Below, piece by piece: positions 27,380 to 36,480 of a stretch of 64,000 bases of DNA (position 1 is its first letter; each line of letters starts with the position of its first letter). The translations under genes and the position numbers were made by a program. The notes beneath the pieces were generated by a model. That model saw only the letters and a program-made list of their open reading frames with translations. It was not told where the DNA came from and searched no databases. Source of the stretch: Clostridia bacterium (GTDB taxonomy: Bacteria; Bacillota; DAOUPZ01); the NCBI GenBank assembly GCA_030625885.1, contig DAOUPZ010000007.1, positions 1 to 64,000 on the forward strand. Reading direction: 5' to 3'.

Positions 27380-28774
27380 TTATTCCTTTTCAAAAATGTT
27401 TACTGCTTCTTGAATGGCCTCCGTTGTGGTTGGGTGCACATGAATGGTGTCAATTAATTGCTGACACGTTATTTCATTTTTAACCGCCAACATCAATTCC
27501 CCAATCAACGCTGCTGCACGCGGACCCATTACGCTGGCACCTATTATTTTACCCGTGCCGTTATCTTTCACAATTTTGACAAACCCTCGTCTCTCATCTA
27601 ACACCACTGCTTTCGCATTATGCGCAAAGGGGAATTTACCTACGGTTATATCCAATCCTTTTTGCCGTGCCTGATCTTCCATAATGCCTACAAAACAAAT
27701 TTCCAACCCAGCATAAGTCGCTCCGGGAAGTACACTTTCGTCCATTTCACAGGGTTGTTCCATGATATTGCGAACTGCGACTACGCCCTGTCTCATGGCA
27801 ACCGTACCTGTCCAAATTCCTACCGCAGCATCACCAATTGCATAAATTCCTTCAATTTCTGTCTGCATCTTTTTATTAACAGGGATGGCCTTTTTCCGAA
27901 CGGTTTCAATCCCTATATTCTCCAAACCTATATCATCCGTTACGGCTTCTCTACCGATCGCTACTAATAATTTTTCCCCTGTTAATACGCTGTTTTTCCC
28001 ATTTTGTTCAAATTCAACCACAACATGCCCAAAATCATCATTCCTCACGCGCGTAGTCTTAGCATTTTCATAAATTTGAATCCCCTTTTCTTGCCCCATC
28101 TCCTTGACTAAATTAAGCATATCCTCATCAATAGGATTCATAATACGGTTTCCTGCTTCCAACACAGAAATACGGACACCAAATTCGGCTAAAGCAAAAG
28201 CATATTCCATACCACCAAATCCACCCCCAAGAACAATCATATGCTCGGGCTTTTGGCGAATCGAGAAGAATTCTTCACTATTAACAACGGCTTCACTATC
28301 CAGACCCTCAATCGGTAACGCCATGGGCTGTGAACCGGTAGCTATAATGATATGCGTTGTTTGGATGGTTGTCTTTTGGTTACCTCCTTCATCTTCCACA
28401 ATAACTGTTTGACGATCTTGGATTATTCCTTTTCCTTCTATCACCATAATATGATGTTGAATCATTAAATCATATATTTGTGCAACTGTTTCCTCAGCAA
28501 CATCGTTTGTCCGCTGCATCACTTTTTTAAAGTCAACAGCTAGATTATCAGCATATATCCCAATCTTATCCATTCGTTTGATATACTGATAAGTCTGAGC
28601 AGAATGAACCAATGTTTTAGCGGGAACACCTCCTCGATTAAAACATGTGCCTCCTAATTTATCTTTTTCCACAACCACTACTTTAGCGCCCATTTTTGCA
28701 GCTTGTACGGCAGCCATATAACCACCAGCCCCGCCTCCAATAATGGTAATATCTGCTTTTAATTTATACGCCAT
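27380..28774 (-). CDS. Dihydrolipoamide-dehydrogenase-family flavoprotein with one redox cysteine missing
   Basis: 464 residues from the ATG at 28774 (AAAGGAGGAGACCCT upstream). The FAD motif is IIGGGAGGYMAAVQAA, the NAD motif VLGGGFGGMEYAFALA, the second FAD contact GIYAIGDAA, and the C-terminal dimer-interface catalytic pair HVHPTTTEAIQE is intact. The active-site helix reads GGTCFNRGGVPAKT, where the family has GGTCxNxGCxPxK: the second cysteine of the CxxxxC disulfide is Gly. It therefore cannot form the usual disulfide and is unlikely to be a normal lipoamide dehydrogenase. No lipoyl-complex genes are nearby. It may be a diaphorase-like or repurposed relative. Confidence 0.85.
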   Translation of the reverse strand: MAYKLKADITIIGGGAGGYMAAVQAAKMGAKVVVVEKDKLGGTCFNRGGVPAKTLVHSAQTYQYIKRMDKIGIYADNLAVDFKKVMQRTNDVAEETVAQIYDLMIQHHIMVIEGKGIIQDRQTVIVEDEGGNQKTTIQTTHIIIATGSQPMALPIEGLDSEAVVNSEEFFSIRQKPEHMIVLGGGFGGMEYAFALAEFGVRISVLEAGNRIMNPIDEDMLNLVKEMGQEKGIQIYENAKTTRVRNDDFGHVVVEFEQNGKNSVLTGEKLLVAIGREAVTDDIGLENIGIETVRKKAIPVNKKMQTEIEGIYAIGDAAVGIWTGTVAMRQGVVAVRNIMEQPCEMDESVLPGATYAGLEICFVGIMEDQARQKGLDITVGKFPFAHNAKAVVLDERRGFVKIVKDNGTGKIIGASVMGPRAAALIGELMLAVKNEITCQQLIDTIHVHPTTTEAIQEAVNIFEKE

Positions 28775-28933
28775 AGGGTCTCCTCCTTTATATCCCAAAA
28801 ATGATACTAGTTCCCTTTTATCTTTTATAGTTATACATAAACCACAAAAACCCTCTTATGTTTGCTAGTATTTTAACAATTCCTCAAAGCTTTTCTTAAT
28901 ATAGATAAAAAAACTCTAGAATTTATATTGAAA

Positions 28934-29033
28934 TTACATTGCAAGTTTGTAGGAAAAGCGAAGGAAAGATGGGGACATTCCACAAGGTACGAGTGGTGTA
29001 TCCCCATGTTGCCAGAGCCATTCTAAATGAAAA
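28934..29033 (+). repeat. Hairpin repeat family E, copy 1
   Basis: Begins TTACATTGCAAGTTTGTAGG, then a purine block AAAAGCGAAGGAAAGAT, a 35-nt hairpin at 28971-29005 (GGGGACATTCCAC ... GTGGTGTATCCCC), then GCCAGAGCCATTCTAAATG. Other copies lie at 31948, 33948 and 48661. It occupies most of the gap before the PKD gene. Confidence 0.75.
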
Positions 29034-29123
29034 CTTTCATGCATTCTATTTGATATTAAAAAACATAAATCACAGCATCATACAATAAACTATAAAAAAA
29101 TAACATCAATTGGAGTGAAACCA

Positions 29124-29393
29124 ATGGCAAGTTTTTATTTTATTCCTTCTTTCCCCAAAACAGGAGAAACCATTACATTTTACCCACCACCTGCGCCACT
29201 TAAAGAAATACCCTCGTACTTATACGATTTTGGAGACGGTACCATCACCAGTGGTTACATCGTAACTCACGCTTATGAAAAACCGGGAACCTACTTGGTC
29301 TCCATCTCTACCCCAAGTGCAACAACCTTTGCATTAGAAGTTGTTGTTTCAGAAGCAGAAACACCTGTTCTTAACTTCAACTATGTTATTTAA
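29124..29393 (+). CDS. Stand-alone PKD-domain protein
   Basis: 89 residues from the ATG at 29124, with TTGGAGTG upstream. A single PKD/Ig-like fold is indicated by YLYDFGDGTITSGYIVTHAY and KPGTYLVSISTP, the family hallmark (DFGDG ... THxYxxPGTYxV). No signal peptide is present, although PKD domains normally sit in exported proteins, so it may be exported by another route or be a detached module. Confidence 0.8.
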   Translation: MASFYFIPSFPKTGETITFYPPPAPLKEIPSYLYDFGDGTITSGYIVTHAYEKPGTYLVSISTPSATTFALEVVVSEAETPVLNFNYVI

Positions 29394-29453
29394 AAAATAA
29401 GGACACCCTCACTATCTTACATTTGACAGTTTATAGAGAACAGTTTAAAAACA

Positions 29454-29602
29454 CTTGGACAGGGTTATGCTGGAAGGCAATTACTGGCGTCGTTGAAATA
29501 ATAACTCACTAGGTTTCTCTAATTATCTGCAGTACACTCATTCTCTCCTTGCACAACCTTGTTTAGCTTCAGAAATTGCCTGGAAGCATAACCCTGTCTA
29601 AG
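29454..29602 (+). repeat. Structured GGA/GGA element, copy 1
   Basis: Outer helix CTTGGACAGGGTTATGCT (29454-29471) pairs with AGCATAACCCTGTCTAAG (29585-29602), one G-T wobble. An internal loop GGA (29472-29474) faces GGA (29582-29584). Inner helix AGGCAATT (29475-29482) pairs perfectly with AATTGCCT (29574-29581). The middle contains GGCGTCGTTGAAATAATAAC and TTTAGCTTCA. Related elements lie at 38482 and 58953, with a collapsed copy at 44593. It lies between convergent genes. Confidence 0.8.
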
Positions 29603-29649
29603 TACAAACTTTCACATCAAACGTTATTCCCTATATTACAAAAATTAAC

Positions 29650-29688
29650 ACCCGAGAATCCATTTAAAAGGGTTCCCGGGTGTTATTC
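29650..29688. terminator. Terminator between convergent genes
   Basis: AACACCCGAGAA pairs with TTCCCGGGTGTT (one mismatch), followed by ATT-rich sequence; it serves the minus gene ending at 29692. Confidence 0.7.
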
Positions 29689-29691
29689 GAT

Positions 29692-30174
29692 CTACTCTTT
29701 TTTTAACCCTTCCATAAACCCTTTAATTTGATCCATCATCCCTTTTTTCACCGCTTGAAATTCTTCAGAATCCAACACATTCCGAATCGTTTCTCCTGCT
29801 TTCTTCCCCTCTTCATACACTTTTTCACTACTCAGATAATCAACCATTTTTTGACGTGTTTCTTTAAATTGAGGACTTTGCACAAAATCACTAAAAGCTT
29901 TTTTAGCACCTTCTCGTATCTTTATAAATTGAGGGTTTCCCAAAAACGTCTTGATGGTCTCTTGCGTTTCAATACTTAATTTTTTAAAACCCGGTGACGT
30001 ATAAACTTCCTCAGCAAATTCAATCGGATTGGTATCCTTTACGTTTGCAAATATTTCTTCAAGTAAAGCCTGTTCTTGGATATCATCAGGTGAATTATTA
30101 AACGTTTTTTCGGTCATATTATAACTTAAAAATATGACGCCTAATAAAATAAATAAAGTCATCATTTTTTTCAT
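29692..30174 (-). CDS. Small exported or membrane-anchored protein of unknown function
   Basis: 160 residues. One N-terminal hydrophobic segment (MTLFILLGVIFLSYN) could be an uncleaved anchor or signal. The rest is hydrophilic and helical with repeated FVQSPQFKETRQKM and VLDSEEFQAVKKGMM-like units, each giving an xxSxxFxxxxxxM rhythm. Not recognised as a named family. The start has GGGAGTGATAATTCA upstream. Confidence 0.75.
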   Translation of the reverse strand: MKKMMTLFILLGVIFLSYNMTEKTFNNSPDDIQEQALLEEIFANVKDTNPIEFAEEVYTSPGFKKLSIETQETIKTFLGNPQFIKIREGAKKAFSDFVQSPQFKETRQKMVDYLSSEKVYEEGKKAGETIRNVLDSEEFQAVKKGMMDQIKGFMEGLKKE

Positions 30175-30408
30175 TGAATTATCACTCCCAAATATACCAT
30201 ATTTGTTATATTATAATTATATATGCTTTTTTTACTAAATCATAGTTTTCTTGACAAAATGCAATTTTTTGTATATAAATAATAAAAATAGCCTTAGGCT
30301 ATTTTTATTAGAAAGGGGAAAGATGAAAGAAAAGGATAAAAAATTGCAAAATTATGCAAAACATAATCAGCATGAAACACAAATAAAAATTCAAGGAGGA
30401 AATAATCT

Positions 30409-31632
30409 ATGAAAAACTTTTTTGGGTCAACGACCCCCCAAGAACTGATCGCTACTTATGGCAGTCCTTTATATGCTTATAATGAAACAATCCTGCGACA
30501 GCGCTGTCAAGAAATGAAAAATTTGATTTCCTATCCCCATTTCACCATCAATTACTCTACAAAAGCTAACAGCAACTTAGAATTGCTTAAAATCATTAAA
30601 GATGAGGGCCTCAATGCAGATGCCATGTCTCCCGGTGAAATTCACGTTCTACTGGCAGCAGGATTTAAGCCAGAACAAATCTTCTATATCAGCAATAACG
30701 TTTCTGCTGAAGAAATGCAATATGCAATTGACCGAAATATCATAACGAGTGTAGATTCACTCTCTCAATTAGAGTTGTTTGGGAAAATAAATCCTGGTGG
30801 CAAGGTTGCCATTCGTTTTAATCCCGGTGTTGGTGCCGGTCATCATGAAAAAGTTGTCACCGGCGGCAAAAAAACCAAATTTGGTGTTTCTCCAGAACTC
30901 ATTCCAGACGTTAAAGAAATATTAAATCAATACAATCTTAAGCTGATCGGTATCAATCAACATATCGGTTCTCTCTTTATGGAAGGTGATCCCTATATTG
31001 CAGGTGTTAAATCACTTCTTTCTATTTGTGAAAACTTTACAGATTTAGAATTTATCGACCTGGGTGGTGGTTTTGGCATTCCCTATCATAAACAAGCTGC
31101 TGAAGAACGTCTTAATCTACCTGAACTGGGTGAAAAATTAAATACAGTACTAACTGAATGGGTAGAACACTACGGCAAAACCATTACCTTCAAAATCGAA
31201 CCTGGAAGATATATTGCAGCTGAATGCGGCATCCTACTCGGTACAGTACATGCTATCAAAGAAAACTATGGCAAGAAATATATTGGCACCGATCTTGGAT
31301 TTAATGTTTTAGCACGCCCGGTAATGTATGATGCCCATCATGATATTGAAATCTATAAACATCGTACCCCTCATACAAGCGATGAAAAAGAAACCGTTAT
31401 GGTGGTTGGAAATATCTGTGAAAGCGGTGATATTATCGCAAAAGATCGGTTACTCCCCTGCCTCGCTGAGAATGACATGATCGGCGTTCTAGACGCAGGT
31501 GCTTACGGATATTGTATGGCTTCTAATTATAACAATCGATTGCGGCCTGCAGAAATATTGATAACTAACGAAGGTAAAGCTAAATTAATCCGCCGTAGAG
31601 ACACGTTGGAAGATTTAATGCGAAATTTTTAA
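30409..31632 (+). CDS. lysA: Diaminopimelate decarboxylase
   Basis: 407 residues. A PLP enzyme that decarboxylates meso-diaminopimelate to lysine, the last step of lysine synthesis. The PLP lysine lies in INYSTKANSN; the glycine loop is DLGGGFGIPY; FKIEPGRYIAAECG and NICESGD (catalytic Cys region) are present, and DAGAYGYCMASNYN closes the barrel-facing C-terminal domain. AAGGAGGAAATAATCT precedes the ATG. It stands alone rather than in a lysine operon. Confidence 0.95.
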   Translation: MKNFFGSTTPQELIATYGSPLYAYNETILRQRCQEMKNLISYPHFTINYSTKANSNLELLKIIKDEGLNADAMSPGEIHVLLAAGFKPEQIFYISNNVSAEEMQYAIDRNIITSVDSLSQLELFGKINPGGKVAIRFNPGVGAGHHEKVVTGGKKTKFGVSPELIPDVKEILNQYNLKLIGINQHIGSLFMEGDPYIAGVKSLLSICENFTDLEFIDLGGGFGIPYHKQAAEERLNLPELGEKLNTVLTEWVEHYGKTITFKIEPGRYIAAECGILLGTVHAIKENYGKKYIGTDLGFNVLARPVMYDAHHDIEIYKHRTPHTSDEKETVMVVGNICESGDIIAKDRLLPCLAENDMIGVLDAGAYGYCMASNYNNRLRPAEILITNEGKAKLIRRRDTLEDLMRNF

Positions 31633-31676
31633 ACTGCCAACACCTTTTTAGATAAGTAGTAAAAACTAAAGATATT

Positions 31677-31823
31677 GGCTAAAAGCTTAAGGCTCAAAGC
31701 TTAAGACTAAAGATAAAGAGCAGATTATCTTTTTATTTCTCTTTTTCTTTTGCCTTTGGCCTTGGGCCTTTAGCTTTCAGCATCTTTTAATCCTTTTCCC
31801 ACTTACCTGTTACCACTTACCAA
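31677..31823 (+). repeat. In-register heptad-repeat tract with drifting motif
   Basis: Twenty-one consecutive 7-mers without a shift: GGCTAAA, AGCTTAA, GGCTCAA, AGCTTAA, GACTAAA, GATAAAG ... CTTTTGC, CTTTGGC, CTTGGGC, CTTTAGC, TTTCAGC ... TTCCCAC, TTACCTG, TTACCAC, TTACCAA. Neighbouring units resemble each other while distant ones do not, and the GCTTAAG-type half is complementary to the GCCTT/AGCTTT-type half. Confidence 0.8.
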
Positions 31824-31947
31824 AATAACTTTCAAAGCCGTCTTTCCTATTTGCCGATAATAAAAATATAGAATATAATAACAATACATAGACTTTTTCC
31901 CATCTCATTTCAATTATCATGGACGCAATACACACATAAAAACATGC

Positions 31948-32091
31948 CTATATGAAACGCAATAAATTTTTACATTTAGAATGGCTCTGGCAGCATGGGG
32001 ACACACCACTCGTACCTCGTGGAATGTCCCCATCTTTCCTTCGCTTTTCCTGCAAACCTGTAATGTAAGTTATTTATTGCGTTACATATAG
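31948..32091 (-). repeat. Hairpin repeat family E, copy 2 (longest, with terminal inverted repeats)
   Basis: Ends are CTATATGAAACGCAATAAAT and its inverted counterpart ATTTATTGCGTTACATATAG, followed inward by TTACATT on both sides. The core reads on the minus strand like copy 1, with the hairpin at 31997-32031 (GGGGACATTCCACGAGG ... GTGGTGTGTCCCC). At 144 bp it is MITE-sized. Confidence 0.75.
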
Positions 32092-32129
32092 ATTAAGGAA
32101 CAAAAATATCAAATTTGGAGGGATCATAC

Positions 32130-32747
32130 ATGGGTATGAAAAAAGTTATTTTGCTAACCGTTATACCTTTCATACTATTTATATTTATGAATCGCAATAC
32201 TGAGCCACTAGAGCGTAATATTCCAAATGTCCAAGAAATGTTTGCCGATCAAGAAGTGACAAAAACAAGTGTAAACGCAGCTTTATATAAAATACCTGAC
32301 ATGGAAGAAACCGTACAATTGGATCGAATCACTGATGTAGAAGTAAAACTCAATAGAGATACCGACGCGTTCCTGGATAAAACGCTTCATCTTTATTTTG
32401 AGCCTGAAAACAAAAACCCTGAAATGATCCTGCAAACAGTCACTGCAACAACTGCCACAGCAATGCAGATCCTGTTTGCAAATGATAATGTAACCAGAAT
32501 TATAATGTGGGTTAAAGATGGAACAATGGATTCAGTGGAAAAAGAAGATTTAGAAACCTTAGAAACTTTAGAAACTAGGATTAAAATTAGTATGAATGAG
32601 GATACTGTTAGAAGAGGTGATTGGGAAAGCCTGAGACAAGAAACGATAAAGGATTATCATGTGCTGCTTGAAAAGGCAGATGAGGTGTTTATTCATCCAA
32701 ATATTATAGAAAAAGACGCGGAACGAAGAACGAAAAACGAGGAATGA
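32130..32747 (+). CDS. Exported or membrane-anchored protein of unknown function
   Basis: About 205 residues from the ATG at 32130 (GGAGGG seven bases upstream). An N-terminal hydrophobic segment (KKVILLTVIPFILFIFM) suggests a signal or anchor; no lipobox Cys. The remainder is acidic with no motif I recognise, including ATTATAMQILFANDNVTRII. The C-terminus (RRTKNEE) is encoded by a GAACGAAGAACGA-type heptad repeat at about 32717-32745, so the original end has been overwritten by repeat sequence. Confidence 0.7.
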   Translation: MGMKKVILLTVIPFILFIFMNRNTEPLERNIPNVQEMFADQEVTKTSVNAALYKIPDMEETVQLDRITDVEVKLNRDTDAFLDKTLHLYFEPENKNPEMILQTVTATTATAMQILFANDNVTRIIMWVKDGTMDSVEKEDLETLETLETRIKISMNEDTVRRGDWESLRQETIKDYHVLLEKADEVFIHPNIIEKDAERRTKNEE

Positions 32748-32810
32748 TAAAGCAGAAAACAAAAAATATGAAAACTGAGAAATGATGACAAATAAAAAGG
32801 AGCGATTGAT

Positions 32811-33929
32811 ATGCACGACAAAGAAATTAAACAACTGGCCCATAATTTAATTAATTATTCGGTAAAGCTTAAGCCCGGCGAAAAAGTTTTGATTGATAAT
32901 ATTAATATGGAAACACAGCTGGCAAAAGAACTGATTAAGGAAGCCTATCTTGCAGGCGGTATCCCTTTTCTCAATTTTGAAAGTTCATACCTTAAACGGG
33001 AACTGCTCAAAGAAGCAACCATTGAACAGCTAAAAATCACTGCCCATTATGAATTAGAACGCATGAAACAAATGGATGCGTATATCGGCATACGCGCCGC
33101 TCATAATATTAATGAATTGAGCGGACTGCCAGAAGAAAAAATCAAGATGCTTACAGAACATGTCATTAAGCCCGTTCATTATGACCAGCGCGTTAACCAC
33201 ACAAAATGGTGTATCCTTCGTTATCCCACACCTTCTATGGCTCAGCTGGCTAATATGAGCACAGAAGATTTTGCTGCTTTCTTCTTTGATGTCTGTAATT
33301 TAGATTATGCAAAAATGTCCCGTGCCATGGATGCGCTGGTAGACATAATGGAAAAAACGGATAAGGTACGGCTGACTGCTTCCGGAACCGATCTCACCTT
33401 CTCCATTAAAGATATGCCTGCCATCAAATGTGCCGGTTCCCATAACATTCCAGATGGCGAAGTCTATACGGCGCCCGTCAAAGACAGTGTCAATGGCATG
33501 ATTACCTATAATACACCTTCCGTCCATGATGGTATTACCTATGAAAACATTCGTCTAGAATTCAAAAATGGAAAAATTGTCAAAGCAACTGCTAATCTCA
33601 CAGAGCGAATCAATAAAATATTTGACATGGATGAAGGTGCCCGTTATGTGGGGGAATTTGCAATTGGTGTCAACCCATACATCTTGAACCCTATGAAAGA
33701 TACCCTCTTTGATGAAAAAATCAGCGGCAGTATTCACTTCACACCCGGCTCTAGTTATGATGATTGTAATAATGGTAATAAATCTGCCATTCACTGGGAT
33801 CTCGTTCTCATCCAACGTTCTGAATTCGGTGGCGGTGAGATCTATTTTGATGATGTATTGGTGCGTAAAGACGGCATTTTTGTCTTAGAAAGTTTACAAG
33901 CATTGAATCCGGAAAATTTAAAAGGATAA
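32811..33929 (+). CDS. M29-family metallo-aminopeptidase
   Basis: 372 residues, the length of clostridial and thermophile M29 aminopeptidases. Dinuclear metal ligands are visible in the C-terminal half: Glu in NIPDGEVYTAP, Glu in GARYVGEFAIG, His in SGSIHFTPG, and His/Asp in SAIHWDLVL. It removes N-terminal residues from peptides in the cytoplasm, normally with Co or Zn. AAAAGGAG precedes the ATG. It follows the unknown exported-protein gene by 63 bases. Confidence 0.92.
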   Translation: MHDKEIKQLAHNLINYSVKLKPGEKVLIDNINMETQLAKELIKEAYLAGGIPFLNFESSYLKRELLKEATIEQLKITAHYELERMKQMDAYIGIRAAHNINELSGLPEEKIKMLTEHVIKPVHYDQRVNHTKWCILRYPTPSMAQLANMSTEDFAAFFFDVCNLDYAKMSRAMDALVDIMEKTDKVRLTASGTDLTFSIKDMPAIKCAGSHNIPDGEVYTAPVKDSVNGMITYNTPSVHDGITYENIRLEFKNGKIVKATANLTERINKIFDMDEGARYVGEFAIGVNPYILNPMKDTLFDEKISGSIHFTPGSSYDDCNNGNKSAIHWDLVLIQRSEFGGGEIYFDDVLVRKDGIFVLESLQALNPENLKG

Positions 33930-33947
33930 GAGGAAGAGAAATTTTTA

Positions 33948-34057
33948 TTACAGCGGGGGCATGACACGAGATATAAGTGGCATACCCCCAATTTTGTATA
34001 TCTGTAATGCAATAAAGAAATTACATTTCATCTTTCCAGAGCCATTCTAAATGTAAA
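33948..34057 (+). repeat. Hairpin repeat family E, copy 3 (divergent hairpin)
   Basis: TTACAG ... CTGTAA bracket a 35-nt hairpin at 33955-33989, GGGGGCATG ... GGCATACCCCC, the same length as in copies 1 and 2 and sharing the loop region CACGAGATATAAGTGG. Downstream lies TTACATTT ... CCAGAGCCATTCTAAATGTAA. Relative to copies 1 and 2 the hairpin has moved outside the TTACATT pair and ATCTTTCC replaces its complement. Confidence 0.65.
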
Positions 34058-34274
34058 AATTCTAAAGCAAAATATATCAGATAAAAAATATGGCAGAATA
34101 TGTTGAATAAAGTAGTATAATTTGCTAATTTATAGTATAATTTCTATAATAGGATAACTGTACTTCAAATTAAAAGATAATATCTTTTAATAACATTGAT
34201 AGACTGTCCTTGGAATACAAATTTAAGTCGAATATACAAAAATCTATGCATACAAAAAAGGAGGCGGAAAAATC

Positions 34275-35999
34275 TTGAAAGTACCCCCCAAAAAAAGATC
34301 CGGTAAATTGCAAACTAAATTTATAATCACATTTACACTCATCATCATCTTAATCACGGGCATGATGGGCTTTCTCTTTTATCATGATCTAGAAAAATCA
34401 TTGATGGCAGAATTACAAGACAAGCTGATGATTGCAGCCAAAACCACTGCTCATATCATTGATGCTGACCAACATCAAACCATACTATCATCCAAAGATA
34501 CTGAAAATCCGCATTACCAAGAAATCTCTAATCTATTGATAGAGATTAAAGAAGAGAATGAACTTGCTTATCTCTATACTTTCGCTCCCCTCTCCAGTAA
34601 CTCTATCCAATTTGTCATAGACCCTGGTGAAGAGGGGTGTGATATAGGAGAAGCATATGACAGTACGACACCGGAAATGATGGAATCTTTAACAGGCGTC
34701 TATATTGCCGAAAAACAATTATATACAGATGAATGGGGAACTTTTTTAAGTGGATACGCCCCTATCAAAGATGCAGCGGGTCACACAATCGGAGCTGTGG
34801 GTGCCGATATTTCCGCGGAACAAATATTAACTGCCAAAAAGAATGTATTAAAACAAATTATTCTTATTATGATAACGGCTGTTTTGATAGGTATTATCGT
34901 CATTATACTGGTTGTTAAAAAAATTACCCATCCTATTACTCAAGTCACTCAAAAAATTGAAGATATGGCCAGTAATGGCGGTGACTTAACGCAGCGCATT
35001 ACCATCCATACCGGAGATGAGATTGAGACTTTAGCCTGCGCAACCAATAAACTGATGGAAAACTTGCAAAATATCATGAATCAAATTAATCAAAACACCG
35101 TGCAACTCCATTCATCTTCAGAGGAATTATCAGCCATTACCCAACAATCCAGCCAGGCAAACGACCAGATCGCCACGAGTTGCCAGCAAATGGCCAGTGA
35201 TTCAAACAACTCTTTTGAAAAAACTGAAACAAACCTGACCTTAATTAATGATATCGTTTCTGAAACAGTTCACGTTAATTCTATAACCATGTCATGTACC
35301 GAATCATTTCAAAATACCAATCGTTATGTTAAAGAAGGCGTAGAAAAATTAGATGAAGGCATCAAAGAAATCAAAGTGTTTGAACAGATCAGTCAGGAAA
35401 CAACCCAAGTGATTGAACGATTAAATAAAAAATCAGAACAAATTGGCAATATTATTAATATCATCAATGGTATCGCCGACCAAACCAACCTGCTGGCACT
35501 TAATGCCGCTATTGAAGCAGCACGTGCCGGCGACCACGGCAAAGGTTTTGCCGTGGTGGCAGAAGAAGTCAGAAAACTCGCAGAAGAATCAGCGCATTCT
35601 ACCAAAGACATTGAGCATATTGTTGAAGAAATCAGGAAAGAAATTGAAGCTGTAAAAATATCTCGAATGAAAGGAAATAAACAAATCAATAAAACGGTCC
35701 ATACCTTTAATGAAGGCAATAAAGTTTTTACCCTTATTTCAGAAGCCAGCCAGATCGCTGTAAAAGAAATAGAAAAAATTGCAATGGCTGTGCAAACACT
35801 TTCTAATAATAGTAGTAAAATTCTTGCAGATATAGAAATGATGAAAGAATTAGCTTCTAGTAGTAACGACGGTGCCCAAAACATTGCTGCTGCTGTGGAA
35901 GAACAATCTGCGTCTATGGAAGAAATTAGTTCATCAACTGAAATCCTCTCACAAATGGCAAATGACTTACAACATATTATTGAAAAATTTGAATTTTAG
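34275..35999 (+). CDS. Methyl-accepting chemotaxis protein, shorter Cache type
   Basis: 574 residues from a TTG with GGAGG ten bases upstream. First membrane helix [20 protein letters not shown], an extracellular domain of about 160 residues ([30 protein letters not shown], a typical Cache ending), second helix [24 protein letters not shown], and the signalling tip [20 protein letters not shown]. It differs in sensor and helices from the two receptors at 14601 and 22888. No chemotaxis kinase genes are nearby. Confidence 0.94.
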   Translation: MKVPPKKRSGKLQTKFIITFTLIIILITGMMGFLFYHDLEKSLMAELQDKLMIAAKTTAHIIDADQHQTILSSKDTENPHYQEISNLLIEIKEENELAYLYTFAPLSSNSIQFVIDPGEEGCDIGEAYDSTTPEMMESLTGVYIAEKQLYTDEWGTFLSGYAPIKDAAGHTIGAVGADISAEQILTAKKNVLKQIILIMITAVLIGIIVIILVVKKITHPITQVTQKIEDMASNGGDLTQRITIHTGDEIETLACATNKLMENLQNIMNQINQNTVQLHSSSEELSAITQQSSQANDQIATSCQQMASDSNNSFEKTETNLTLINDIVSETVHVNSITMSCTESFQNTNRYVKEGVEKLDEGIKEIKVFEQISQETTQVIERLNKKSEQIGNIINIINGIADQTNLLALNAAIEAARAGDHGKGFAVVAEEVRKLAEESAHSTKDIEHIVEEIRKEIEAVKISRMKGNKQINKTVHTFNEGNKVFTLISEASQIAVKEIEKIAMAVQTLSNNSSKILADIEMMKELASSSNDGAQNIAAAVEEQSASMEEISSSTEILSQMANDLQHIIEKFEF

Positions 36000-36223
36000 T
36001 TATTTATAGTGTCATAAAGCGTTTAATACATATTATTGATTTTCTTCATTTTTTTGCTTGGAATAAAAAACTTGCATCTCCATATCATAGTACTGTATCA
36101 AATATTTTATTAATGATTGATATGCAAAAATATCTTAATTTATTTTTCGTCTAATGGTCAATCATTTTTGCATACCATCCCAGTAAAATTACATCGTAAA
36201 TACTTTTATAAGGAGATGATTTT

Positions 36224-36421
36224 GTGGAACGTTTAGCACTTATTCTCGTCATTATTGGTGCCCTTAATTGGGGACTGATTGGTGCTTTCAATTTTGATTT
36301 GGTTGCAAGCCTTTTCGGAGGACAAACTGCATGGCTTAGCCGAATTGTGTATTCTCTCGTCGGTTTAGCGGGTCTATATTCTATTACGCTTTTATTCAAG
36401 GAGCGTATTCGTCAAGATTAA
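36224..36421 (+). CDS. DUF378 small membrane protein
   Basis: 65 residues from a GTG with AAGGAG upstream. Two membrane helices around the family hallmark IIGALNWGLIGAFNFDLVAS and RIVYSLVGLAGLYSITLL. Function unknown; common in spore-formers and many other bacteria. Confidence 0.9.
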   Translation: MERLALILVIIGALNWGLIGAFNFDLVASLFGGQTAWLSRIVYSLVGLAGLYSITLLFKERIRQD

Positions 36422-36444
36422 AAAAATAGGATACTTTAGATGCA

Positions 36445-36480
36445 AAAAATAAAACAGCCATATGGCTGTTTTATTTTTTT
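36445..36480. terminator. Bidirectional terminator
   Basis: AAAAAATAAAACAGCCATAT followed by ATGGCTGTTTTATTTTTT; a perfect stem between convergent genes that overlaps the last codons of the aminotransferase. Confidence 0.9.
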
